Assembly (NCBI GenBank): GCA_020027875.1
Contig: JAHRHA010000039.1
Coordinates: 1-44,445 of the forward strand
Direction of reading: 5' to 3'
Length of the DNA stretch: 44,445 nucleotides
Source of the DNA: Micromonosporaceae bacterium
Lineage (GTDB): Bacteria > Actinomycetota > Actinomycetes > Mycobacteriales > Micromonosporaceae
Below are positions 15,905-24,066 of this stretch, one piece after another. The stretch's first letter is position 1; every line of letters starts with the position of its first letter. The notes beneath the pieces were generated by a model. The model had not been told where the DNA came from, made no database searches, and saw only the letters and a list, made by a program, of their open reading frames with translations. The position numbers and the translations under genes were made by a program.

Positions 15905-17728
15905 GCGGCGCGCCAACAGTGACCGCAGGTTGGCCAGGGTGAGCGAGAACGCCGCGAGCAGCGCGAGCGCCCCGAGGCCGACACGCAAGTTGGTCACGAA
16001 CAGCCAAATGGCGAGTGTCAACACCGCCACGACGAAGACTCCGAGCAGGAACACCAGCAGCCGTCGCCGCAGCATGGCCTCGACCAACGTGACCACGAGG
16101 ATTGCCGCCACCACGACCAGCGGCGCCGAAGCCAGATTGAGCAGAAGGGCTATACCCAGCAGGGCCAGCAGCACCGATAGCGACGCCTCGGTCCAGAAGC
16201 GCAACAGCAGGCCGGGGGCAGCCCGCGGGCCGTGGTCGGGAACGGCCCTTCGGCGCAGATGAGCGTGCGGGGGAACGTCGATCCGGTCGTCGTAGATGCG
16301 CTGCAGGTTCTCCATCTCGACAATCACCGCGCGTCGGGTGGCCCGCAACTCGCGCAACCGCCCGGATTGCTGATCGAGTTCGACACCGACGTTTCCCCGG
16401 CGAGCGATCATCCGCGGCGCGAAGGTGGCAGCGCCTGCCAACCGACGCACGACCTGTTGTTGCGCGGTAACCTCGGCGTCCAGTTGATCGCGGCGATGCT
16501 CCAGTTCGGCCAGTCGCTCGATCCGCACCTGCGACCGCGCGGCAGGTGTCGGCGGCACCTGGTCCAATCCGGCCCACGCCACCGGGTCGGCCCAGCACTC
16601 ACGGATGGAGCCGTTGCGGTTGTAGCGGGGTCCGGCTGGGGCTCGCTCACCACCGAAGGGGTCGGCGGTGTCCAGACCCCACAGGCCGCCGAAGTCGCGC
16701 ACCCACGGCGTGGCGTCGTCGATCAGCACAGCCGTCCACGGCCGACGTGTGCCAGGGCCTACCTTTGCTCCGTCGCCGCGTTTGTAATCCACGTACGGGA
16801 TGCCGAGCCCGGTACGTGGACGGCCTCGCGTCCACGGGAACAGCAGCTCGCGGCCCCGCACGACAGCGCCGAACAGGCGCGCCAACGCGGGCGGCTCCAC
16901 CCGCACCAGATACTCCCCGGCCAGATACCCGCCCGAATGCGAGCCAGCACCGGCATGAACCACCGGATGGGTCCCGTCGACCCAGGTCAGGTCCGGGTCG
17001 TCGCTACGGCGGCGAACATCAGCGCCCACCTCATCATGCGAGGAGAACGCCACCCAGACCGGTTCGAACTGGGCGGCGCCGTCGCGCGAGGCGACCGCCG
17101 GGCCGATAGGGGCGAGGTAGATACTGACCTGCTCCCAATCGGCCTCGTGATCGTTGACGCCCGCGAACGACGAGCGCCAATCGTTCATGGCGTAGAAGAA
17201 CCAGTACTGCAACACGACATAGCCGCCGTCGGTGCTGACGTGCGCGTAGTACGGGATCGGTTCGCCATCTGCAGCGGCCCGGTACTTCTGGTGCACGGCG
17301 GCGGTCATGCCCCCCGGTACCCGGCCCCGCAGCAACAGTGAGAGCCGGAAGACCGCGTCGATGAGTCGGCCGAACAGACCGACCGCAGCAAATCGCGACG
17401 TCGACCGGAACTTCGGCCGGTCCGGATCGCGTCGCCACCGACGTAACTGTCGACGGTTGAGCGCCCCCGAGACATACCGCAGCTGGAGCTGGGCATTCGG
17501 CGAAGCGTTGGCTCGCCCGCAGAGGCGATCGAGGTCGAGCTTCCCGTGGTCTACGACCAGCGTGGCGCTCTGACCGGTGGCGGGATCGACCGCCCACAGC
17601 GCCGCCTCGCGGACGTACGCCTCGACCGACATCGGAAGGAAGAGCTCGCCCGCGGTGTAGCGGACAACCGGCTCGTACCGGCGCACAAGCGCCAGCGCGT
17701 CCATGCCGTCCGGCAAGCCTGCTGCCAT
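15902..17728 (-). CDS. Vps62/DUF946-like protein with C-terminal membrane anchor
   Basis: The 608-residue protein contains VLQYWFFYAMNDWRSSFAGV, NDHEADWEQVSIYL, and HPVVHAGAGSHSGGYLAGEY, hallmarks of the Vps62-related family known from fungi and plants (DUF946) and found scattered in bacteria. A coiled-coil-like segment (RIERLAELEHRRDQLDAEV onward, about residues 405-480) is followed by four strongly hydrophobic stretches (about 515-600), predicting anchoring in the membrane. Its function is not known. Its stop codon TAA (15904-15902) straddles the repeat-element junction, so the native C-terminus may have been cut. The ATG has only a weak site upstream. Confidence 0.75.
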   Translation of the reverse strand: MAAGLPDGMDALALVRRYEPVVRYTAGELFLPMSVEAYVREAALWAVDPATGQSATLVVDHGKLDLDRLCGRANASPNAQLQLRYVSGALNRRQLRRWRRDPDRPKFRSTSRFAAVGLFGRLIDAVFRLSLLLRGRVPGGMTAAVHQKYRAAADGEPIPYYAHVSTDGGYVVLQYWFFYAMNDWRSSFAGVNDHEADWEQVSIYLAPIGPAVASRDGAAQFEPVWVAFSSHDEVGADVRRRSDDPDLTWVDGTHPVVHAGAGSHSGGYLAGEYLVRVEPPALARLFGAVVRGRELLFPWTRGRPRTGLGIPYVDYKRGDGAKVGPGTRRPWTAVLIDDATPWVRDFGGLWGLDTADPFGGERAPAGPRYNRNGSIRECWADPVAWAGLDQVPPTPAARSQVRIERLAELEHRRDQLDAEVTAQQQVVRRLAGAATFAPRMIARRGNVGVELDQQSGRLRELRATRRAVIVEMENLQRIYDDRIDVPPHAHLRRRAVPDHGPRAAPGLLLRFWTEASLSVLLALLGIALLLNLASAPLVVVAAILVVTLVEAMLRRRLLVFLLGVFVVAVLTLAIWLFVTNLRVGLGALALLAAFSLTLANLRSLLARR

Positions 17729-18183
17729 CTCGTTGCCTCAGCGTCGTGCGTTGTGTCCGCGGGTCGCAATGGTGTCGCCGCGTCGAGCCTGCCGCCACGA
17801 TCCTGCAGCCTTGGTGGCGGCTCAACGTGGCCGCGTCGCACAACACGACTCCAGTCCCGGTGACAACCGTAGACATGAACTGGCTGTCGCAGAAGAAGTA
17901 TGCGGAAACCTTCCTGGGCCTCCTCCGTCCGGTTGCTGCCGATCGTCGCGGCGTGCTCGCGCGCGGAAGCGAATGTGGCCCGAGCGGGCCGCGCGCGTCT
18001 TGAGCAGCCCGGCGATGCCGGGATGGTCCTCGAAGACCGTTCGTCATGATCGTCGGGGGCCTGGCGTTGCGACGGTGATCTCTGGTCGTGTCGCCCGTGC
18101 CTGACCGCGGCAAGAGGGCTGGTCGATACGAGGCGCGTCTGTAGGCTCTGCTTGATGGGTTTGCGCCGGAATGAGGTGTTCGG
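17729..18183. other. Intergenic, no supported gene
   Basis: This 455-bp gap separates the leftward Vps62-like gene from the rightward GH130 gene and should hold both promoters. Open frames on each strand are Arg-rich shadows. I see no convincing -35/-10 pair, hairpin or RNA gene. Confidence 0.45.
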
Positions 18184-19293
18184 GTGGAGCGGAAGGTTGA
18201 CTTCGGCGACGGATCGACCAGGATCGTCTCGCTCAACGAACCGGTGCTGCGGTACGGGAATAATCCGATCCTAACCGCGCATCAGGTGAACACCGTGTGG
18301 ACGGAACCGCATCTTCGGGTGATGACGGTCCACAACGCAGGTGTTGCCGTCGTCGGATCGGAGACGATGATGCTCTTCCGGTCCCACCTGCGGTGCGGCA
18401 TCAGCGTCCTTGGGTTGGCGCGCAGCACAGACGGCATCGGCGACTGGCGGGTTCACCCGCGCCCTTTCCTCCAGCCAGCCACTGCCGAGGATCGTCTCGC
18501 CGTTGGCCTCAACCCAGCCGAGATCGCCGAGATGGAGGCCGGCGGGGTCGAGGACGCCCGGATCAACCCGGTCGACGGGACCTACGCGATCACGTACAGC
18601 GGATACGCCGCGGAGGCCCGGAACCGGGTGCGCGTGCTGCTCGCCGTCAGTGACGACTTCACGGCGGTAACCCGGTTCGGGCCGGTTCTCGCGCGAGACA
18701 TGCGCAATGTGGTGCTGTTTCCCGAACGCATCGACGGCCGCTACGTCGGCTTGTTCCGCCCCAATGACCAGTTGCCCGGGGACACCGGTGGCGTCTTCCG
18801 GGAGATCCGTATCGGCTACACGGCCGATTTCCGCTCCGGCCCATGGGAGATTGTTGACGAGCCGGTGATGCGTACTCACGGCAGCCCGAGCGCCTTTGCG
18901 GACAAGATCGGCCCGTGCGCGCCGCCGGTGAAGACCCCGCACGGCTGGCTCAACCTCTTTCATGGTGTTAGAACCACTATGGACGGTAACCCGTATGTGC
19001 TCGGCGTTGCGCTACACGATCTGCGACGTCCGCATCTTGTTCAGATGTCGAGCATCCCAGTTCTCTTCCCGTCTCGGGCCGACTGCCGTGTCGACGAGAC
19101 CGACTATGTCCACGTTCCCAACGTTGTGTTCTCCTGCGCCATGCTGCGCCGACCCGACGGCACCCTGCTCGTCTACTACGGCGGCAACGACACGGTGATG
19201 AATGTGGCGGTCAGCCACGAAGACGTCTTGGCCGAGTTATGTCGGCGGTACGGACAAGACCCGCGCTCCGGGCGGCTCCTCTACGCCATCTAA
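18184..19293 (+). CDS. GH130 family glycoside phosphorylase/hydrolase
   Basis: The 369-residue five-bladed propeller enzyme shows GGVEDARINPVDGTYAITY (Asp of the GH130 catalytic motif at about residue 122), GGVFREIRIGYTADF, GPCAPPVKTPHGWLNLFHGV and LVYYGGNDTVMNVA. Studied GH130 members act on beta-mannosides (mannosyl phosphorylases or beta-1,2-mannosidases). GTG 18184 is the only start near the expected N-terminus. About 300 bp downstream are a GT4 transferase and a six-hairpin protein, an arrangement suggesting synthesis and trimming of a mannose-containing glycan; that role is inferred. Confidence 0.88.
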   Translation: MERKVDFGDGSTRIVSLNEPVLRYGNNPILTAHQVNTVWTEPHLRVMTVHNAGVAVVGSETMMLFRSHLRCGISVLGLARSTDGIGDWRVHPRPFLQPATAEDRLAVGLNPAEIAEMEAGGVEDARINPVDGTYAITYSGYAAEARNRVRVLLAVSDDFTAVTRFGPVLARDMRNVVLFPERIDGRYVGLFRPNDQLPGDTGGVFREIRIGYTADFRSGPWEIVDEPVMRTHGSPSAFADKIGPCAPPVKTPHGWLNLFHGVRTTMDGNPYVLGVALHDLRRPHLVQMSSIPVLFPSRADCRVDETDYVHVPNVVFSCAMLRRPDGTLLVYYGGNDTVMNVAVSHEDVLAELCRRYGQDPRSGRLLYAI

Positions 19294-19602
19294 CCGCCAG
19301 TGGCGACGATGAGATCGTCGTGAGACTCGTCACGCCGGCGCCGCGTACATCGTGAGGCGAACAAGTAACTGCTACACTTGCCAAGTCGTGGATCTCATCC
19401 CGAATTCGCATCAACGTAGATGGCGTTTTGGCGACGGCAGCAGGTCTCGCCGCGGGTCCAGGATCCCGAGCGCATCGACTCATCGACGTGGGCGCTTCTC
19501 TGACCGGCGGGCGACCGCTCGCGTCGAGAGCCCCGTGCTGTGGGCCGGCGCTGCGTCCGCGGCCCTCGTTGCGAGGCCGCGCCGAGCCAGAAGGTTGTCC
19601 TT
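19294..19602. other. Intergenic gap with small hairpin
   Basis: CGACGAT-GAG-ATCGTCG (19304-19320) forms a 7-bp perfect hairpin 10 bases after the GH130 stop and may terminate transcription weakly. The remainder has open frames without similarity. The AAGTAACTGCTACACTTGCC stretch near 19365 is AT-richer and could be part of a promoter for the GT4 gene, but I cannot define boxes. Confidence 0.4.
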
Positions 19603-20733
19603 GTGCCCTTGTCGGTTGGATTCTTGAGCACCTACCCCCCTACGCAGTGCGGCCTCGCGTCCTTCACCGCGTCGCTTCGCGCCCACCTTGTTGCGGACGG
19701 CTGCCGATGCGGCGTCGTTCGAGTGGTCGACAGGCCAGAGGCAATTGTCGGCTCGGATGTCGTTTGTCACCTCGTCCCAGGGTCGGACGCCGCGCAGGTG
19801 CAGGCCGCAGCGGCACTTGATGAGTTCGATGTTGCGGTAGTGCAGCATGAGTTCGGCATCTACGGCGGAGCCGATGGAGACGAGGTCCTCGGTGTGCTCG
19901 ATCGCCTCACCGTCCCGGCGATCGTGGTCCTTCACACGGTCCTCACTGGACCGACCCGGCACCAGCGCGAGGTCCTTGAACGGGTGACTCGCCGCGCGGA
20001 AGCCGTGATCACGATGACGATGACCGCCCGTACACGACTGTTGAACTACTACAACGTCGACGCGGCGAAGGTGGTCGTGATCCCACACGGCGCGATCGAC
20101 TCAACGACAGTCGGTGCACCACGACACCGGCCGGGGGCTCCGACGATCCTGACTTGGGGCCTGCTCGGGCCGGGAAAGGGCATCGAGTCTGTCATCGATG
20201 TGCTGCCCGACCTGCGTCGACTGGATCGCCGACTGCGCTACAGGGTGGTCGGCCAGACCCACCCGCGTGTGCTCGAGCGCGACGGGGAGGCCTACCGTTC
20301 CTCTTTGGTTGCCCGCGCTGCATCTCGCGGCGTCACCGACATGGTGGCGTTCGAGGCGAGCTATCTGGATGCGGCATCGCTGCAGCGGATGGTGGCTCAG
20401 GCTGACGTGGTGGTCCTGCCGTACGAGTCCCGCGAGCAGGTCACATCGGGCGTATTGATCGAGGCGGTGGCTGCCGGGAAACCGGTGGTGGCCACAGCAT
20501 TCCCCCACGCGGTTGAGCTCCTGGGTCCAGGCGCCGGTTTGGTCGTCCCCCACGGTGATCGGAAAGCCCTCGCTGACGCTTTGCGCAGGGTGCTCGTCGA
20601 GCCGGGATTGGCCGCATCGATGACCGACCGGTCCGGCCGGGTTGCCCCGCAACTGCGGTGGTCCTCGGTGGCGGCCCGATACCGTGAACTAGCCGACAAC
20701 CTCGTCGCGGCCACCTCGGTGATGGTGGCGTGA
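19603..20733 (+). CDS. GT4-type glycosyltransferase
   Basis: From GTG 19603 (AGAAGG about 8 bases upstream) the 376-residue protein begins VGFLSTYPPTQCGLASFTAS, a GT-B N-terminal donor/acceptor loop. It has VVQHEFGIYGG and VIPHGAIDSTT in the middle. The C-terminal donor domain reads ILTWGLLGPGKGIESVIDVL, VVVLPYESREQVTSGVLIEA (the E-x7-E region) and GKPVVATAFPHAVELLG. This is family GT4, often mannosyl- or glucosyltransferases using nucleotide sugars. The TGA overlaps the GTG/ATG of the next gene, so the two are coupled. Confidence 0.9.
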   Translation: MPLSVGFLSTYPPTQCGLASFTASLRAHLVADGCRCGVVRVVDRPEAIVGSDVVCHLVPGSDAAQVQAAAALDEFDVAVVQHEFGIYGGADGDEVLGVLDRLTVPAIVVLHTVLTGPTRHQREVLERVTRRAEAVITMTMTARTRLLNYYNVDAAKVVVIPHGAIDSTTVGAPRHRPGAPTILTWGLLGPGKGIESVIDVLPDLRRLDRRLRYRVVGQTHPRVLERDGEAYRSSLVARAASRGVTDMVAFEASYLDAASLQRMVAQADVVVLPYESREQVTSGVLIEAVAAGKPVVATAFPHAVELLGPGAGLVVPHGDRKALADALRRVLVEPGLAASMTDRSGRVAPQLRWSSVAARYRELADNLVAATSVMVA

Positions 20734-21767
20734 TGGTGCCGGAACCGCCGTTCGAGCATGTCCTGCGGCTGACTGACCAGCGCGGGATATTCGAGCACGC
20801 AGACGGCGTCGTTCCTCGCTACGAATGCGGCTACTGCCTCGACGATGTTGCCAGAGCGCTGATGGTGGTCTGCCGGCAACGACCGATGACGCCGACCTTG
20901 GAGAAGCTCGCCGCCGTGTACCTGCAGTTCGTCGTGCGCGCTCAGGCGTCCGATGGCCGCTGCCACAACCGTCTTGACCGTCACGGCCGGTGGGAGGATC
21001 GTCCCGGCACCGGGGATTGGTGGGGACGAGCGCTGTGGGGTCTGGGCACCGCGGCCGCGCGCTGCCCGCAACCAGCCATCGGTGGGGCGGCATTGGCGCG
21101 ATTTGATCTCAGCGCGGCCAGACGCAGCCCATACCTGCATTCGATGGCATTTGCCGCGCTGGGCGCGGCGGAAGTACTCACCGCATACCCGGGGCACCGC
21201 CCAGCGCTCGAGTTGTTGACCGCGACCGTCTCACTCGTGGGGAAACCCGACTTGAGTAGTGACTGGCCGTGGCCGCAGCCGCGCCTGACCTACGCCAACG
21301 CCGCGATCGCCGAAGCGTTGATCGCGGCCGGATGGGGGCTGGCCGACGACGACGTGTTGGCTGACGGCCTGGGTCTTCTACGTTGGCTGCTCGACCTGGA
21401 GACCTTCGAGGGCCACCTCTCGGTGACACCGGTAGGTGGTTGGGCACCGGGAGAGCCGCGGCCCGCCTTTGACCAGCAACCCATAGAGGTGGCGGCGCTG
21501 GCCGACGCCTGCCTGCGGGCGTTCGAGCTGACCGGCGACCACCGGTGGGCCGACGGTCTGGACCGCGCCATCGGCTGGTTCCTGGGCGACAACGACTCCC
21601 AGTTGGCCCTCTACGACGCGACCACCGGCGGCGGCTGTGACGCCCTGACGCCCCACGGACGCAACACGAACCAGGGCGCCGAGTCCACCTTGGCCATGGT
21701 GTCGACCCTGCAACATGCCGCTGATCGCTCGCGACGAGGCCGCCGCCTCTCCTCCGTCGGCGCCTGA
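20733..21767 (+). CDS. Six-hairpin (alpha/alpha)6 glycosidase-like protein linked to GT4
   Basis: Starts at ATG 20733 (or GTG 20730), overlapping the GT4 stop. The 344-residue protein shows repeated helical hairpins with aromatic acidic motifs: YECGYCLDDVARALMVVCRQ, GDWWGRALWGLGTAA, YANAAIAEALIAAGW and GRNTNQGAESTLAMVSTLQH. The ECGY-LDD and NQGAEST motifs are typical of a protein family found beside GT4 and GH130 genes. I expect a carbohydrate-processing toroid, but no activity is established to my knowledge. A GH130 fragment follows at once, so the ancestral order was GT4, this gene, GH130. Confidence 0.8.
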   Translation: MVPEPPFEHVLRLTDQRGIFEHADGVVPRYECGYCLDDVARALMVVCRQRPMTPTLEKLAAVYLQFVVRAQASDGRCHNRLDRHGRWEDRPGTGDWWGRALWGLGTAAARCPQPAIGGAALARFDLSAARRSPYLHSMAFAALGAAEVLTAYPGHRPALELLTATVSLVGKPDLSSDWPWPQPRLTYANAAIAEALIAAGWGLADDDVLADGLGLLRWLLDLETFEGHLSVTPVGGWAPGEPRPAFDQQPIEVAALADACLRAFELTGDHRWADGLDRAIGWFLGDNDSQLALYDATTGGGCDALTPHGRNTNQGAESTLAMVSTLQHAADRSRRGRRLSSVGA

Positions 21768-21768
21768 G

Positions 21769-21945
21769 CGCCGAGACCGACGAACTCGTCATCTCCCGCA
21801 CATCAGAGGTCCTCAAGCCCGACCCGCGTCGCGTGGTGGCCAGGTTTGTTCGTGAAAGGTCATGAACATCTGATCCACGGACGGACGCGTCCCGCCCCGT
21901 TCTTGAGCGGATCCTCGCCCTAGACCTCGGCGTGGCCGTATGGTG
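21769..21945 (+). pseudogene. Second GH130, N-terminal fragment, frameshifted
   Basis: Immediately after the six-hairpin gene one frame reads LSAETDELVISRTSEVLKPD then PRRVVARF. One base over comes LFVKGHEHLIHGRTRPAP, and in the first frame again RPVLERILALDLG. This is the N-terminus of the longer GH130 form (LVxRxxxxLxPDPxRVVAxLFVPGxE...GRxRAxxVLxRVLAL). It breaks off at about 21945, six bases before the stop codon of the leftward DHFR-like gene, so the rest was lost at that junction. Confidence 0.65.
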
Positions 21946-21950
21946 GTTGG

Positions 21951-22565
21951 CTACTCGGAGGCGAAGGTTCCGTACTCCGGCCTGCCCGTGGGCTGATAGA
22001 CATGGATCGCCGCGCCCGCGCCGGTCGTCTTTGTGTCGACCAGCTTGAGGCCGGTGGGCAGGATGCCGTCGGCGAACAGGCGCATGCCGGCGCCTACGAC
22101 GACCGGGAAGATCAGCAGGCGGTACTCGTCGATGAGCTCGTTGTTGATCAAAGTACGGGCGAGTGTGCCGCTGCCGTGCACCTGCAGCTCCCGACCGGGC
22201 TGCTTCTTCAGCTCGGTCACCGCGGCTGCGACGTCGCCCGTGATCAGCGTGGTGTGGTGCCAGTCCACCGTGGACAGAGTAGTGGAGGCGACGTATTTGG
22301 GCAGCGTGTTGAGCCGGCTCGCGATCGGGTCCGCAGGGTCGGTAATCCGCGGCCAATATGCCACGAAGATGTCGTACGTCCGGCGGCCCAGCAGGAAGGC
22401 GTCCGCCTGATCGAATACCCCTGCCATGAACGTGCCCATGTCGTCGTCGGCGTGGGGGACAAGCCAGCCGCCGCGGTCGAATCCGCCGCTGCGGTCCTCG
22501 TCGGGCCCGCCGGGGCCCTGCATGACCCCGTCCACCGACAGGAATGTGGTCAGCGTCACCTTCAT
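21951..22565 (-). CDS. RibD C-terminal / dihydrofolate-reductase-like protein
   Basis: The 204-residue protein starts MKVTLTTFLSVDGVMQGPGG, with GAAGGAG 7 bases upstream, and continues FLLGRRTYDIFVAYWPRITD, ELQVHGSGTLARTLINNELI, DEYRLLIFPVVVGAGMRLFA. This is the DHFR-like family (RibD C-terminal fold) that is widespread in actinobacteria, usually of unknown substrate and often paired with an ArsR regulator. Its ATG overlaps the TGA of a miniature ArsR-derived frame (ATGA), so translation is probably coupled to it. Confidence 0.9.
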   Translation of the reverse strand: MKVTLTTFLSVDGVMQGPGGPDEDRSGGFDRGGWLVPHADDDMGTFMAGVFDQADAFLLGRRTYDIFVAYWPRITDPADPIASRLNTLPKYVASTTLSTVDWHHTTLITGDVAAAVTELKKQPGRELQVHGSGTLARTLINNELIDEYRLLIFPVVVGAGMRLFADGILPTGLKLVDTKTTGAGAAIHVYQPTGRPEYGTFASE

Positions 22566-22738
22566 GATCGTTCTCCTTCGGTGCGTGTCCTGTGTCGTGC
22601 TCTTTGGCCGTCGTTGTCGGCCGGCCGGTAGGAGAGATGACAATTCCCGAGCCGAGCGTCCGCCAGCCGGGCCAGAATGGCCCGACGGGACGGGTCCGCC
22701 ACCGCCGCGAAGATGATGCTGAGCCGATCGGTTGCCAC
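22562..22738 (-). pseudogene. ArsR regulator reduced to a 58-codon frame
   Basis: From GTG 22736-22738, with CAGGAG about 9 bases upstream, the frame reads ATDRLSIIFAAVADPSRRAI then LARLADARLGNCHLSYRPAD and ends at a TGA overlapping the DHFR-like start. The first 27 residues are the ArsR helix 1 (DRLxxxFAALADPTRRAILARLA). The recognition helix and the rest of the winged HTH are missing, most simply by an internal deletion that kept the frame open. It may now act as a leader peptide. Confidence 0.7.
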
Positions 22739-22753
22739 CGTATTTAGCTCCTG

Positions 22754-22803
22754 CGTTAATTAACGGATATGTTAAACATAGGTCGGCTGTGTTCGCGTGT
22801 CAA
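22754..22803 (-). promoter_or_regulatory. Strong promoter with two perfect palindromes
   Basis: On the leftward strand TTGACA (22798-22803), 17 bases, then TATGTT (22775-22780) make a near-consensus promoter. Two perfect palindromes overlap it and the start region: TATGTTAAACATA (22768-22780) and CGTTAATTAACG (22754-22765). They look like ArsR-type operators, yet the adjacent ArsR gene has lost its DNA-binding helix. Confidence 0.7.
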
Positions 22804-23080
22804 GCGGTTCTTCCTGCCGATCGCGGGTCCAGGCAGCGTAGGGGGGATGCGACCGGGCGCGAGCAGCACGACGGCGAGCTGCCCGCCCTATCGTCCTATG
22901 TGGGCACGACGCCAGGCATGGTAATGGATCCGGCTGACCCAAATCGGGAAGATTCAGCTAACCGGCGGTGTGGGTCTGTTGACCGGGCGGCAGGCACCCG
23001 GTACCGTGCATCTCGCCACGGCCGAGATATCGAACGCCATCCGAAGTCTCGACATTGATTGAACCTTGGACGAGGCCGTC

Positions 23081-24052
23081 ATGAGCGACACGGACCCCCG
23101 CCGGCGTACCGCTGACCTCCTCGCGGCGCTCGGGCTGCCGGACCGCGACCGGGAAGCATCGGCAACGTCGGCACTGCGCTTCCCGGATGGTGCGCACTAC
23201 CGGGTCGAGATCCCGAGCGTCGAAGGGCCGCGCTGCGTGGAGGCGGTGCTTGGCGAGGCCGCCCGGCTCGGTGTGCCGGTCACCCGAATCTCTCAGGGCA
23301 CCGGGGTCGGCCTGCTCACCGACGGCGAGATCGCCGACATGGTGTCGATGACCGCGGCGGCGGGTGTCGAGCTGTCGCTCTTCGCCCGCCCGTCCGCCGG
23401 CTGGGATGCCTCGGCGATGTCGCGTGCACCGGCCGGCGCCGTCGTCGCGTCCGCCGTGCGCGGCCAGGACCAGCTATCGGCCGCGATCGATGAGATCCGG
23501 CGGGCGGCCGATCTCGGTGTACGAAGCGTGCTGGTCGCCGATGTCGGGTTGCTTTCGGTCTTCGGGCAGCTGAGGACGCGCGGCGAGCTCCCCGCCGACA
23601 TGCGGGCGAAGGTTTCGGTGATGCTTCCGGTGGCCAATCCGGCGACTGCGGTGGTGATGGTGCGTCTCGGCGCGGACACGCTGAACCTGCCCACCGACCT
23701 CACGCTGGGGCAGGTCGCCGCAATCCGCGAGGCCGTCGCGGTTCCCCTTGACGTGTACGTCGAGGCGCCGGACAACCTGGGCGGGTTCGTCCGGCACTAC
23801 GAGCTGCCGCGGCTCGTCACGTGCGCCGCTCCGGTGTACGTGAAGTTCGGCCTGCGCAACGCCCCGGACGTGTATCCATCCGGAACCCACCTCGACGAGC
23901 TCACCGTGGCACTGACGAAGGAGCGGGTGCGCCGTGCCCGGCTCGGGCTCGACCTCCTCGAGCGAGCCGGCTCGGCTGCGGCGTGTTCCAAGCCTGGGGC
24001 GGCCGGGCTCGCCCTGCCCGTCCATGAGGAACCGTACAATCAGGACGCTTAA
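23081..24052 (+). CDS. U32-peptidase-like TIM-barrel protein in a sugar operon
   Basis: I use ATG 23081 (GAGG 7 bases upstream); a TTG at 23066 is also open. The 323-residue protein reads HYRVEIPSVEGPRCVEAVL, TRISQGTGVGLLTDGEIADM, AADLGVRSVLVADVGLLSVF, GADTLNLPTDLTLGQVAAIR, and VPLDVYVEAPDNLGGFVRHY, then AAPVYVKFGLRNAPDVYPSG. Proteins of this type are labelled U32 peptidase-like and occur in sugar-acid clusters, where a peptidase role seems unlikely; the beta-alpha periodicity suggests a TIM barrel. It heads a tight rightward operon. The 277 bp upstream (22804-23080) hold no gene. Confidence 0.75.
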   Translation: MSDTDPRRRTADLLAALGLPDRDREASATSALRFPDGAHYRVEIPSVEGPRCVEAVLGEAARLGVPVTRISQGTGVGLLTDGEIADMVSMTAAAGVELSLFARPSAGWDASAMSRAPAGAVVASAVRGQDQLSAAIDEIRRAADLGVRSVLVADVGLLSVFGQLRTRGELPADMRAKVSVMLPVANPATAVVMVRLGADTLNLPTDLTLGQVAAIREAVAVPLDVYVEAPDNLGGFVRHYELPRLVTCAAPVYVKFGLRNAPDVYPSGTHLDELTVALTKERVRRARLGLDLLERAGSAAACSKPGAAGLALPVHEEPYNQDA

Positions 24053-24066
24053 CAACAGTTGAGGCG

